Source: Adiantum capillus-veneris
Lineage: Eukaryota; Streptophyta; Polypodiopsida; Polypodiales; Pteridaceae
DNA length: 64,000 nucleotides
Direction of reading: 5' to 3'
Assembly (NCBI GenBank): GCA_014529385.2
Contig: CM043964.1
Span: forward strand, 105,627,087-105,691,086
A program made the position numbers and the translations under genes. Below are positions 11,016-23,764 of this stretch, piece after piece (the stretch's first letter is position 1; each line of letters starts with the position of its first letter). The notes beneath the pieces are model-generated. The model saw only the letters and a list, made by a program, of their open reading frames with translations, searched no databases and was not told the origin of the DNA.

Positions 11016-12130
11016 GGGTATGCCTTGAACGACCCTGCAACACTAAAGGGAGCCGCAGGTCGTCATAGCCAGTTGGTGGGTGTGTAAGCGTGGGTTGCAT
11101 GACGGCTTGAGAGAGAGAGTTCTTTGGTTGGGTGCAGTTGCATGCAACTAGTGGGTGGTGGCCCTGGTAAGAAAGAGAGAGTCCGAGGGCGGTTGGCGGC
11201 TAATGAGATACAGAGAAAGAGAGAAAAAGTGCCACTGCATGGGCATCGAGAGGGAGACTGCAAGAGAAGGAGAGAGATAACGAGAGATAAAGAAAAAAAA
11301 AGGTCCAACTCTGCATGCCAAGGGGGGGGGGGGGGGGGGGGAAATAGATGTGGGCGGCACACCGGCCAACACTTCGACATGCCGGTAGTGGTTGAGCCCC
11401 GAGTTGACGAGGCACGCACTGACGGCGCTGCAAATGCTTCCCATGTCTGACGGCACTATTGTCGCTACCCCTGCTTTGTGATGGGTGAAGCTGGGCGGCA
11501 CTTGCATACCTGGTTGATGATTTTCCTCTTGCGCCACCTTCTCTGGAGTATGCCTCCACTGTGTGCTTTAATTAAAATAAAACATGATTAGGGCATTCAA
11601 CGATTCCACAAAAATAACTTGAGGGTCGTTCCCACTAAGCGGAGAGATGGTGGATAAGTGAATCGAGTTTCGGGTCTCCTCCATTGTACGTCTTCACTCG
11701 TGCACTCCCAAGGCCTCTCGGGTTTATTCCTACGAGAAGCGACCGTGAATTCTTCTTCTTCTCATAGCTCGGACGAAACTCATCAGACTTCCAATACTTA
11801 TAAATCGACCATCCTAGGCTTAAAGTATATAAACAATATGAGAGCTTAATCTCTTTCTTTTCGTACTCGAATTCGAACGCATGCATCATATTGAATATTA
11901 TGCTCTAAACTATACTAATTTATCTTTACCTGTATAGATATTCGATTAATCTTTTAAAAAAATCCAATGTCTTTAAAAAATTTGAAATACTTATGATGCG
12001 AGGAGGTTTGTAATAATCACGTACCTCTAATTTTAAACAGGAGAAGTTAAGTGTAATTAAGCATGACTTATCTTTGTTCACCATAATCTCCATAGTTATC
12101 ATTGCTCCAACTCCAAGAGCATAGCCACAA
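11016..12130. other. LTR-element interior, 5' side: no gene recognised
   Basis: Between the CACTA right end and the primer site. Contains a GA-rich stretch (about 11108-11290) and a 20-base G run (11322-11341). Overlapping ORFs on both strands around 11063-11560 arise from this biased composition and match nothing I recognise. Confidence 0.5.
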
Positions 12131-12141
12131 CTCTGATACCA
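12131..12141 (-). other. Primer-binding site (initiator Met tRNA type)
   Basis: On the minus strand TGGTATCAGAG lies one base inside the LTR end GTAGCA. It matches the 3' end of plant initiator methionine tRNA used by many LTR retrotransposons and fixes the element's orientation. Confidence 0.85.
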
Positions 12142-12142
12142 C

Positions 12143-12630
12143 TGCTACAAACAAAAGACGTAGCGTCCCTGCAAAATACCTCAAATAGCATGATAGGAAC
12201 AACAAAGCACCACAAATATGCATACCTGGCAAAGCCTGTGACCATATAATCAAATCGTACACGAACAAAGAGAAAAAGAGAGCGAGATAGAGCGAGAGAG
12301 CACGTGCAGGCGCACCTCCTAGAGTGGCGTGCTATGCCAGCACGTCGAGAGGGGAGAGCAGAGAGGAGAGAAGAGCAATGCAGACACTGGGTGCAATCTC
12401 CCCCCGTCCAAGAGTGACCATTTCCCTCTTGCACGTATTTAATTTATAGATTCTTGAATGGTCAAAGTGAGTACAAACTAGCCGGCCGGTCATAAATGGC
12501 CAAAGCTCATAAAAGAGCACTTGAATAATAAAATATACATGATATACAAATACATTTGCATAAGCCAATCTGGGTCTAGTCTTTTCCACCTGTCAGTTGG
12601 AATAAATAGTAAAATGTCAATTCTATAACA
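12143..12630 (-). repeat. 5' LTR (minus-strand element)
   Basis: 488 bp, running on the minus strand from TGTTATAG to GTAGCA, i.e. TG…CA ends. Contains a tctataaatt TATA-like box, probably the element's promoter. Homologous to 5243-5677 but with a block of about 40 bp that the other LTR has lost. Confidence 0.85.
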
Positions 12631-12635
12631 CCTTT

Positions 12636-15049
12636 TATGGTTTGTCTTCCAAAATTTACCCAAATTTTTCTCATTCTCTTCTGGACCAGCACAAGTCTAT
12701 GCATTCATTGGGTGGGTAGCAACTATTCCCATAGAGGTAAGAAATGCTCTTATTGTATACTTTTGGTTTCATGAGCATATGCTAGAGGCAGCCCGTGGCC
12801 TAGTCCTCTATAGTCCCAATACTCCATTACTCCCAAAGCTAGTAAATACTCCTATTGCAAACACCATTGAGTCTATTCTTAAGCCTTCTAAAAACAAAGA
12901 CTCATTCAAAAGGCTTCCTTATACCCCTGGAAGTATGCAATCTGCTACCAAAAAGCCAAGATAGTTTCGTGGATCAGAGGAATTGGGAGAAACTTTGAAA
13001 GCTTTGGATTTCAATGATGATGATGACCAGTTTCGCTTCTTAACTAGAAACGCTAATTATCTCTTCTCTTTTTCCACTAAGAAGAAACGTAGTAAGAGAT
13101 TTGTTCATGTACTATTTGTTAATAAGTTCTTTAATTTCTTATCCCTTGAAACTGTGTTTAAAGAAGTTTTGAAAGAATTTAATATTAACAAAACATTTAA
13201 GGAATTAAACATCGGGTTTGCATGGAAATACACTAAAAACTTATCCACCTTACTATACAAACCCTTAGAAACTTTTTGCAATTTCTCTTTCCCACTAGTA
13301 GAATGTATTTGTTCCACTTCAAAAAGATTCAAACCATTTCTCAAAACTTTTGATAACTATGGTTGCTATGTAGTAACTACAAACCAAGAGATATGTAGAC
13401 ATCCATTGCTTAAAGAAGTGGTTAGTAAAGGCTTAAATCATATTCCATATGAACCATTGAATCCCAAAGCAATCATTAATGAATTATGTGATTGTTGGCC
13501 AAAAGTGTGTAAATTAATGTGCATCAATGAGTTTGTAGCACATCATATATTTATAACAAAGATAGTTACGAGAGAATTCTCTGCCATTTTTCCCAATCAT
13601 AGACAGAATAAAAAATCTTGGTATAGAAATAAAGATTTATTAGATGAGATTTCTTATCTTACTACTCATGTTTTCATTTGTGGATTGGATAAGTCAGCCC
13701 AAACACCCACTTTTATTTGTAGAAACCTCATTAGAAATGCCGCTAAATTAAGGATATCTTCTAGTGAGTTCGAATACTCCATGGTAGAGGAAAATACTAT
13801 ATTTGAAGCAATTTGTAAATTCTCTTTGAATAATAATATTGGTTCACCTTTGCATTATACATTACCATACCTAATGGGAAATTTTAAAATTCATAAAAAT
13901 GACTTCCGTTGGATCACTAATGCACATGGATGCATGTTTTCCAATGTTACATCAGTTATAACTAAGTTACTAAAGACAATAAATAATGGCCTTATGGAAT
14001 ACATTGAGTCCTTACACAAAAAAATATATGCATTCACACACATTCATACCAATGCTTATTGGATTATTCAAAATCAATATGATTGTCTAATTAATTTACC
14101 TAAAACAATCTTTAGCATACATACTTTTGATATAAAATCATGCTATGAAGCTATTCCTCATTATGGTCCCAATAGCTTGATTGAGTCTCTTAAAAACATA
14201 TTGAAAGTAATAAATACCTTAGGTTATAAAGGGTTTAAAAAATCTAGAAGCACTTATATTCTCACTAAGAAACAAAAAGAGATATCTGTTCATTATGATG
14301 ATTTTATTAGCATCAATGCATTTGTCTTAGATAATTGCTATACCAAATTAGGTTTCAATATAGTCAAACAAATTAAGGGAATCCCTATGGGATATTCTTT
14401 TTCCCCATTATGGTGTAATTTGTATTTGGCATGGTTTGAATTAGATTTTATTCGACGTCTATCGCGATTAAATTATAGTAATAGACTAAAAGCTTTCCTT
14501 CTCTCATTTATGTTTATGGATGACTTGTTGTTTATTAACAATGAATTTGTGTTGCAAAGTTTAGGACTTACAAATCACACTGATCACACAGATGTGGGGA
14601 CTATATACCCATTGGATATCATTACCATAAAGAATACCACAAACGCTTATGATACCACTTACTTGAACACTTATATTTCACTTACTAGACCCTTTATTGG
14701 TAATTATGAAACATCGACAGCTTGGAAAAAAGAAAGGCTTCCTTGTTCAAGTGTCTCATTTATACATGCTTTTAGCAATAGACCTAAGAAAATGGCAGAT
14801 AAAGTGTGTATATCTCAAGTAATGCCAATTATTTATAATGCATCACACACCTCAATAGCATACATGGATGTAATGCATCTTATATCATTGTTTACAAAGA
14901 ATGGTTTTAATCAAAATAGAATTACAAGTAACATTCTTGAATTTTTGAAACGTAATGAATTTCCTTGTTTAAAGATTGATAAAGATATGCTAATAGCTTT
15001 CTTGGTGGGGGGGAGGTCCACATGCTGGACTCACCCCCCACCATGTTGA
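12636..15049 (+). pseudogene. PLE reverse transcriptase, C-terminal half of unit 2 (best-preserved copy)
   Basis: Resumes the PLE frame directly after the target duplication. A single TAG (about 12962, CAG in unit 3) is followed by 688 open codons from 12983. Numbered from there, the reverse transcriptase motifs are: the PLE-type K-x-H-K block GNFKIHKNDFRWI (299-311), motif A FDIKSCYEAIP (382-392, Asp383), motif B IKGIPMGYSFSP (464-475) and motif C FMDD (511-514, Asp513/514), followed by IYPLDI and the thumb (VCISQVMPII). This order and the wording of motif B point to the Naiad/Chlamys/Hydra side of the Penelope superfamily. No GIY-YIG domain follows the RT. Met510 replaces the Arg present before FMDD in units 3 and 5. 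The product would act in target-primed reverse transcription. Confidence 0.85.
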
Positions 15050-15068
15050 CCTTTCCCTAGGGATGGGG

Positions 15069-15154
<86 letters not shown>

Positions 15155-15339
15155 AAACTGAAAAAGACCTCATGTACAAAAATGCATCACACACATGCAC
15201 ACATACCCATGTTCTATAGAGAGTGAGTTAGACCATCACCAATTTTTTTACTATTATTATATGAAATTGTATCAATAAATTTTAAACTTATATCAATTTA
15301 TTTGATTCACAAAAAATGGTGAGAGTATGATTTGCACAT

Positions 15340-15398
<59 letters not shown>

Positions 15399-16586
15399 GT
15401 TTTGATGTTTTACAAAGCTCCAGTATATTTGCACATGTATACACACACACACACACACTCACTCTGAAAGCTAGGAGATTTTCCCTCCCCCCCGTTGTTT
15501 TGGTGGTTATCTTATTATCATTTGCTTAAAATGTTTTTTGCGTGTGACTCTCACCCAACCCTCAAATTTGAATGGTGGCCCTAATTTGCATTTTGAAGGC
15601 TCATCAAAACTACCTTTTCACTAAATGCACAAAAAAGAAAGCCATATAAGTGCAGATGTTCAAGGCATTGAGAAAGCTCTCAATTTGTTTCTATACAAAT
15701 TGGAAGGGTACAAATAAGATATCCAAATACTTTTTTGAAAATCTTTCACTTGTTTTAAAATGTAGTCAAATACTTTTTTGAAAATCTATCACTTGTTTTA
15801 AAATGTAGTGGCTGCATTGACAAGGAAACATGTAGGACCATCACCTATACTTTTTCTTTTCAAACAAAGACAAAAGATGGTAAAATACTTTCCCTACCCT
15901 CTAAAAACTTCTCCCACTAGCTCTCATGCACACCAAACAAAAGAAGTTTTGGACACACACACACACACAACTCTCTCCTAGGCATTGATTTTTAAATAAA
16001 AGGGTATTGCTAAAAGAGGAGGAAACGGATTGCAGCTTTGTTGTCTTTTATGATTCTCTCTCCTTCTCATATGTACACACACACACACACGCACACACAA
16101 ACACTCACAATATTGTCTCTATGCAAAACAGAAATTGGTGTATCTAATAATAGGTCACTCTACTCTTCAACAGATTGAGGACATATGAGGATAAAAGGAG
16201 AAGAAGAGTGATGGCTGCCTACCAAGAGAGCCTTGAGTATACACAAGCTTGAGTTGTACTACACAGTAGAGCTTGAAAGACTATATGCTTACTTTCAATT
16301 TAGCATAATTCTATGATAGCTACAGATGTTGAGAAGCCAATCAAAGTATAAATTGCAGCACTATATCAATCATCAAGGTACCCTTGGACATCAGAGTCTT
16401 GGAGGTGATTTGCAACATGGCATTACTTCTTGCCACAACTTCACAGGTGTTGTTTAATTCATTGTTTTGTCATCAATTTTAAATATGGTGAAGAAATTGT
16501 TGAAATTTTTATACAAATGTTTTCATATGTATTCACACACCCATAGGTACATACATGCGTGTGCATGTATGTGCGCATGCACACTT

Positions 16587-16648
<62 letters not shown>

Positions 16649-16953
16649 GCAAATTAAAACACACCCTCACTTGAAAATACACTATACCTACAAAAATGCA
16701 TGCACATGTATAAAATCCTGTGCGCATGTGCGTTCGTGTATGCACGTGTGCACACACAATCACTCATTCAAATGTAAGTAAGCAAAGCTAGAGATTATAA
16801 CTAAATATACTTCTAATCGATATGTGCGCGTGGGTGCACACACACACACACTCACACTCACACAGTAAGGAATTTTGACATAGAGCATATGTATATTGGT
16901 TTATTTGTTACATCCATACAATGAAATGTAGGGTTTTGTGATAAATACAATAG
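15050..16953. repeat. 3' noncoding part of unit 2 with CA tracts
   Basis: No gene. CA tracts at about 15074-15152, 15340-15395, 15438-15461, 15954-15969, 16074-16098 and 16588-16647, with the same spacers as in the other units. A local duplication of tacttttttgaaaatct… (about 15730 and 15770) is private to this unit. Confidence 0.8.
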
Positions 16954-17169
16954 GGGATTATATACTACAAACGTGGTGATGGTTTTAAATCTATAAGTTT
17001 CATGGACACACCCTCTATATTTATAGATACATGCATATTCACAATAATATTTTTGTTGTGAATTCAATGTCTTGAGAAGATGTTCTCAACTTGTGTGATT
17101 ACAAAATAAGAGATTGTTGGGAGTTAAAACTCATTTCTATTAAATGGTGAGTATTTTTTTCTTTCTCCT

Positions 17170-17203
<34 letters not shown>

Positions 17204-17208
<5 letters not shown>

Positions 17209-20200
17209 ATGGATATTTTACCTCATTATTGGAGAATGCAAGATGCTACGCATTGCTAGATGTAACAACTATAACACGTGGATGGGGGGCGCTTTACACC
17301 TGTCACCCATTCAATACATGATTAATTCTAACTATGTGTTGTCTGGTTGGTCGGCAGGTGAGTCTCTCATCCCTCAGGTAGGAATGCTTGTGGCAAAAAG
17401 CATCTTCTACAAAATCCAATTTCTTTGTGAATTTATCTTTGTAAAGCTGATTAATGCTATGTTCTTTTGTAATTTATGATCATAAAGATAATTTATTTTG
17501 TATTGAAACCTCAATCTAAATTGTACTTAAGCATACGATTCCAATTGTGGTTAGGATTAAAACATAAAACACACACACCCCTATTTCTTAACTATCCTTT
17601 GGTCGGGCTAGTATCATATACCTAAGTGTCAATTTAGTTGAAATTTGTTTAGAGATCTAACTGTTTACATGTATTATTTAGGAGAAATGGATTCCATCAT
17701 TGGTTAAACTTGGATATGTTGCTACTAAAGCTCCTATTCCCATTCCTCCCATTGGTACACAATGCATTTTATCTTGTTTTAAGGTCCCTGATTTTCATAA
17801 GAAACTTCTAGATTTTGAAAAATTATTATGTGAAAACAAAACCCTGTCTGCCCTTAACATTGCATCTATAAATGATTGGATTTCTCTTCTCGTAACATCA
17901 CGAAAAAACCCCACTGATTGTCTTGAGGCATTTAATAAGCTATTAATCTCGTTATGATTAATACATTGCCAAGATTCACGTGATTTGAAATTTTACTTTT
18001 CATCCCTACCTAATATTGTAAATAAGCTTTTACAAATAAATGGTATTCCATATATTCCTATAGAGCTTAAATCTCAAGTGGAAGTTGTCAACCCTCTCTT
18101 GGATTTAGACTTATTGGACCCTGAAGAGAAAGAAGCATTGTCTACTCTAGCTTTTTATTCTTCTGACTTATGTCCTTCTAAAAACATCTCTGTTGCCTTC
18201 TCTAGTTTAGTTCCTTTACTTCCTCCTAGACAAGTCGAATTGGACTCTATTCGACTTGATCACAAGCTATGGGATTTTGAGCTCATCAATCATAGGGCTC
18301 CTTTCTCACTAGAATCCTTAGCCCTTATTTGTAGCATCTCCCCTGATCTTGTAGAGAATTGTAAAGCCACTGCTATCCAAGCAAAGCACTTACTATCTTC
18401 TGATTTCTTTTTTGAGCTTAGCCAAATCAAGCTTTCTGATATAGATTCTTCTAAATGCTCTAATTTGTCACTTATAGCACGAACAAAAGGGTCCATTAAC
18501 CAAGACAAATCCAAGGATCCAAAAAAAATCCTTAAGAATTGTTGGAATACCTTTAGACGTTTTTTAAAATGTCAATGCAAGAGGGAAGACCCTAACTCAT
18601 CTTGCACAACCTCTATCCTTTGGCTAGACCACCTTTTATGGGTTGTCTTCCAAAATTTACCCAATTTTTTCTCATTATCTTCTGGACCAGCAGAAGTCTA
18701 TGCATTCATTGGGTGGGTAGCAACTATTCCCATAGAGGTAAGAACTGCTCTTATTGTATACTTTTGGTTTCATGAGCATATGCTAGAGGCAGCCCGTGGC
18801 CTAGTCCTCTATAGTCCCAATACTCCATTACTCCCAAAGCTAGTAAATACTCCTATTGCAAACACCATTGAGTCTATTCGTAAGCCTTCTAAAAACAAAG
18901 ACTCATTCAAAAGGCTTCCTTATACCCCTGGAAGTATGCAATCCGCTACCAAAAATCCAAGACAGTTTCGTGGATCAGAGGAATTGGGAGAAACTTCAAA
19001 ATCTTTGGATTTCAATGATGATGATGACCAGTTTCGCTTCTTAACTAGAAAAGCTAATCATCTCTTCTCTTTTTCCACTAAGAAGAAACGTAGTAAGAGA
19101 TTTGTTCATGTCCTATTTGTTAATAAGTTCTTTGATTTCTTATCCCCTGAAACTGTGTTTAAAGAGGTTTTGAAAGAATTTAATATTAACAAAAAATTTA
19201 AGGAATTAAACATCGGGTTTGCATGGAAATACACTAAAAACTTATCCACCTTACTATACAAACCCTTAGAAACTTTTTGCAACTTCTCTTTCCCACTAGT
19301 AGAATGTATTCGTTCCACTTCAAAAAGATTCAAACCATTTCTCAAAACTTTTGATAACTATGGTTGCCATGTAGTAACTACAAACTAAGAGATATGTAGA
19401 CATCCATTGCTTAAAGAAGTGGTTAGTAAAGACTTAAATCATATTCCATATGAACCATTGAATCCCAAAGAAATCATTAATGAATTATGTGATTGTTGGC
19501 CAAAAGTGTGTAAATTAATGTGCATCAAGAGTCTGTAGCACATCATATATTTATAACAAAGATAGTTATGAGAGAATTCTCTGCCATTTTTCCCAATCAT
19601 AGACAGAATAAAAAATCTTGGTATAGAAATAAAGATTTATTAGATGAGATTTCTTATCTTACTACTCATCTTTTCATTTGTGGATTGGATAAGTCAGCCC
19701 AAACACCCACTTTTATTCGTAAAAACCTCATTAGAAATGCCGCTAAATTAAGGATATTTTCTAGTGAGTTCGAATACTCCATGGTAGAGGAAAATACTAT
19801 ATTTGAAGCAATTTGTAAATTCTCTTTGAATAATAATATTGATTCACCTTTGCATTATACATTACCATACCTAATGGGAAATTTTAAAATTCATAAAAAT
19901 GACTTCCGTTGGATCACTAATGCACATGGATGCATGTTTTCCAATGTTACATCAATTATAACTAAGTTATTAAAGACAATAAATAATGGCCTTATGGAAT
20001 ACATTGAGTCCTTACACAACAAAATATATACATTCACACACATTCATACCAATGCTTATTGGATTATTCAAAATCAATATGATTGTCTAATTAATTTACC
20101 TAAAACAATCTTTAGCATACATACTTTCGATATAAAATCATGCTATAAAGCTATTCCTCATTATGGTCCCAATAGCTTGATTGAGTCTCTTAAAAACATA

Positions 20201-21061
20201 TTGAAAGTAATAAATACCTTAGGTTATAAAGGGTTTAAAAAATCTAGAAGCACTTATATTCTCACTAAGAAACAAAAAGAGAAATCTGTTCATTTTGATG
20301 ATTTTATTAGCATCAATGCATTTGTCTTAGATAATTGCTATAGCAAATTAGGTTTCAATATAGTCAAACAAATTAAGGGAATCCCTATGGGATATTCTTG
20401 TTCCCCATTATGGTGTAATTTGTATTTGGCATGGTTTGAATTAGATTTTATTCGACGTCTATCGCGATTAAATTATAGTAATAGACTAAAAGCTTTCCTT
20501 CTCTCATTTAGGTTTATGGATGACTTGTTGTTTATTAACAATGAATTTGTGTTGCAAAGTTTAGGACTTACAAATCACACTGATCACACAGATGTGGGGA
20601 CTATATACCCATTGGATATCATTACCATAAAGAATACCACAAACGCTTATGATACCACTTACTTGAACACTTATATTTCACTTACTTGACCCTTTATTGG
20701 TAATTATGAAACATCGACAGCTTGGAAAAAAGAAAGGCTTCCTTGTTCAAGTGTCTCATTTATACATGGTTTTAGCAATAGACCTAAGAAAATGGCAGAT
20801 AAAGTGTGTATATCTCAAGTAATGCCAATTATTTATAATGCATCACACACCTCAATAGCATACATGGATGTAATGCATCTTATATCATTGTTTACAAAGA
20901 ATGGTTTTAATCAAAATAGAATTACAAGTAACATTCTTGAATTTTTGAAACGTAATGAATTTCCTTGTTTAAAGATTGATAAAGATATGCTAATAGCATT
21001 TCTTGGTGGGGGGGAGGTCCACATGCTGGACTCACCCCCCACCATGTTGACCTTTCCCTAG
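17204..21061 (+). pseudogene. PLE ORF, full length but broken (unit 3)
   Basis: Exon 1 ends at 17377 (CAG|GTAGGA) and exon 2 starts at 17682 (TTTAG|GAG); joined in phase 0 they would give roughly 1,180 residues. Exon 2 has a long N-terminal region before the RT. Numbered from 17985, it holds a C-x-C pair (CQC, 196-198), the segment VYAFIGWVA (238-246) and HEHMLEAARG (263-272), perhaps a worn GIY-YIG nuclease. RT motifs A, B and FRFMDD are present as in unit 2. Damage: TGA at 17955, TAA at 19386 (CAA in unit 2), a 1-base deletion near 19527 and TGA at 20687 (AGA in unit 2). Exon 1 has no ATG at the position used in unit 2. Dead as protein, but diagnostic for the family. Confidence 0.8.
17378..17681 (+). 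other. Predicted spliceosomal intron within the PLE
   Basis: The donor CAG|GTAGGA and acceptor TTTAG|GAG join exon 1 (…SLIPQ) to exon 2 (EKWIPSLVKLGY) in phase 0. A second donor, CAG|GTGAGT, lies 24 bases upstream but would put exon 2 out of frame, reaching TAA within about ten codons. The intron contains the CA tract and inverted repeat described at 549-653. Retained introns are a known peculiarity of Penelope-like elements. Confidence 0.6.
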
Positions 21062-21069
21062 GGATGGGG

Positions 21070-21107
<38 letters not shown>

Positions 21108-21293
21108 AAACTGAAAAAGACCTCATGTACAAAAATGCATCACACACATGCACACATACCCATGTTCTATAGAGAGTGAGTTAGACCATCACCCATTTTT
21201 TTACTATTATTATATGAAATTGTATCAATAAAATTTAAACTTATATCAATTTATTTGATTCACAAAAAATGGTGAGAGTATGATTTGCACATG

Positions 21294-21327
<34 letters not shown>

Positions 21328-21365
21328 GTTTTGATGTTTTACAAAGCTCCAGTATATTTTCACAT

Positions 21366-21416
<51 letters not shown>

Positions 21417-21849
21417 CACTCTCAAAGTTAGGAGATCCCCCCTCCCCCCCTTTTTTTTGGTGGGTATCTTATTATTATTTGCTTAAAATGTTTTTTGGGT
21501 GTGACTCTCACCCAACCCTCCAATTTGAATGGTGGCCCTAATTTGCATTTTGAAGGCTCATTAAAACTACCTTTTCACTAGATGCACAAAAAATAAAGTC
21601 ATATAAATGCAGCTCTCAATTTCTTTCTATACAAATTGGAAGGGTACAAATAAGATATCCAAATACTTTTTTGAAAATCTTTCACTTGTTTTAAAATGTA
21701 GTGGCTGCATTTGCATTGACAAAGAAACATGTAGGACCATTACCTATACTTTTTCTTTTCAAACAAAGACAAAAGATGGTAAAATACTTTCCCTACCCTC
21801 TAAAAACTTCTCCCACTAGCTCTCATGCACACCAAACAAAAGAAGTTTT

Positions 21850-21885
<36 letters not shown>

Positions 21886-22493
21886 CTCTCTCCTAGGCAT
21901 TGATTTTTAAATAAAAGGGTATTGCTAAAAGAGAAGGAAACGGATTGCAGCTTTGTTGTCTTTTATCATTCTCTCTCCTTCTCACATGTACACACACACA
22001 GACACACACACTCACAATATTGTCTCTATGTAAAACAGAAATTGGTGTATCTAATAATAGGTCACTCTACTCTTCAACAAATTGAGGACATATGAGGATA
22101 AAAGGAGAAGAAGAGTGATGGCTGCCTACCAAGAGAGCCTTGAGTATACACAAGCTTGAGTTGTACTACACAATAGAGCTTGAAAGACTATATGCTTACT
22201 TTCAATTTAGCATAATTCTATGATAGCTACAGATGTTGAGAAGCCAATCAAAGTATAAATTGCAGCACTATATCAATCATCAAGGTACCGTTGGACATCA
22301 GAGTCTTGGAGGTGATTTGCAACATGACATTACTTCTTGCCACAACTTCACAGGTGTTGTTTAATTCATCGTTTTGTCATCAATTTTAAATATGGTGAAG
22401 AAATTGTTGCAATTTTTGTACAAATGTTTTCATATGTATTCACACACCCATAGGTACATACATGCGTGTGCATGTATGTGCGCATGCACACTT

Positions 22494-22532
<39 letters not shown>

Positions 22533-22781
22533 CAAATCAAAACACACCCTCACTTGAAAATACACTATACCTACAAAAATGCATGCACATGTATAAAAAC
22601 CTGTGCGCATGTGCGTACGTGTGTGCACATGTGCACACACGTACATGTGCACACACCTGTGCGCATGTGCGTACGTGCGTGCACGTGTGCACACACAATC
22701 ACTCATTCAAATGTAAGTAAGCAAAGCTAGAGATTATAACTAAATATACTTCTAATTAATATTAGCGCGTGCCTGCACGCG

Positions 22782-22855
<74 letters not shown>

Positions 22856-22958
22856 AACAAACACAAAGTAAAGAATTTTTGCATAGTGCATATGTATATT
22901 GGTTTATTTGTTACATCCATACAATGAAATGTAGGGTTTTGTGATAAATACAATAGGG
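21062..22958. repeat. 3' noncoding part of unit 3 with CA tracts
   Basis: CA tracts at about 21074-21105, 21296-21325, 21368-21412, 21851-21884, 21987-22012, 22493-22528 and 22790-22850. At 22600-22696 an alternating purine-pyrimidine block (gtgcgcatgtgcgtacgtg…) is duplicated relative to units 1 and 2. No gene. Confidence 0.8.
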
Positions 22959-23671
<713 letters not shown>

Positions 23672-23764
23672 ATACACGAGTTGTTTCTCAAGTGTCACCA
23701 CTTTATTTAGTTTGAAAGAAACTTGGTTTTTTTTTTTTTAAAGCCCCCTCCTTGCTCTTCACTT

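Larger units (their letters stand above)
5030..12630 (-). mobile_element. Non-autonomous LTR retrotransposon with an inverted LTR fragment at one end
   Basis: The insertion is flanked by the 5-bp duplication CCTTT (5025-5029 and 12631-12635), and unit 3 shows the uninterrupted target. On the minus strand the order is 5' LTR (12630 down to 12143), primer site (12141-12131), interior, polypurine stretch (about 5690-5678) and 3' LTR (5677-5243). Beyond the 3' LTR lies an extra plus-oriented piece of LTR (5030-5242), so both outer ends read TGTTATAG, the U3 terminus. No gag, protease, integrase or reverse transcriptase was recognised in the interior. A CACTA element is nested at 8614-11012; without it the element is about 5.2 kb. 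Confidence 0.85.
3389..16953 (+). mobile_element. Penelope-like retroelement unit 2, interrupted by an LTR element
   Basis: This copy runs from the terminal-repeat start to the next unit and is split at 5029/12631 by a 7.6-kb nested insertion. Without the insertion it is about 6 kb, the same as unit 3. The reading frame reaches the natural end of the reverse transcriptase at 15049, then a CA tract (15074-15152) and the usual 3' noncoding segment follow. This unit differs from unit 3 at scattered bases, so it is not part of the recent 13-kb duplication. Confidence 0.85.
16954..22958 (+). mobile_element. Penelope-like retroelement unit 3, full length (about 6.0 kb)
   Basis: The complete tandem unit without foreign insertions: leader, CT tract (about 17168-17205), exon 1, intron with CA tract, exon 2 with reverse transcriptase, CA tract (21074-21105), about 1.9 kb of CA-studded noncoding sequence, then the next terminal repeat. 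It is the reference for reading the other units. From 18292 onward it is part of the recent 13-kb duplication. Confidence 0.85.

Noticed and set aside
11063-11560. Overlapping 110-130 aa ORFs on both strands
   Set aside because: They arise from GA-rich and G-run composition; no family resemblance or start context.
5030-12630. DNA transposon with long terminal inverted repeats
   Set aside because: The ends are inverted copies, but a primer-binding site, TG…CA LTRs and a second LTR beside the left end show it is an LTR retrotransposon with a rearranged end.
15000-15049. C-terminal GIY-YIG domain after the RT
   Set aside because: Only a short tail follows the thumb region before the stop; no GIY or YIG motif is present there.
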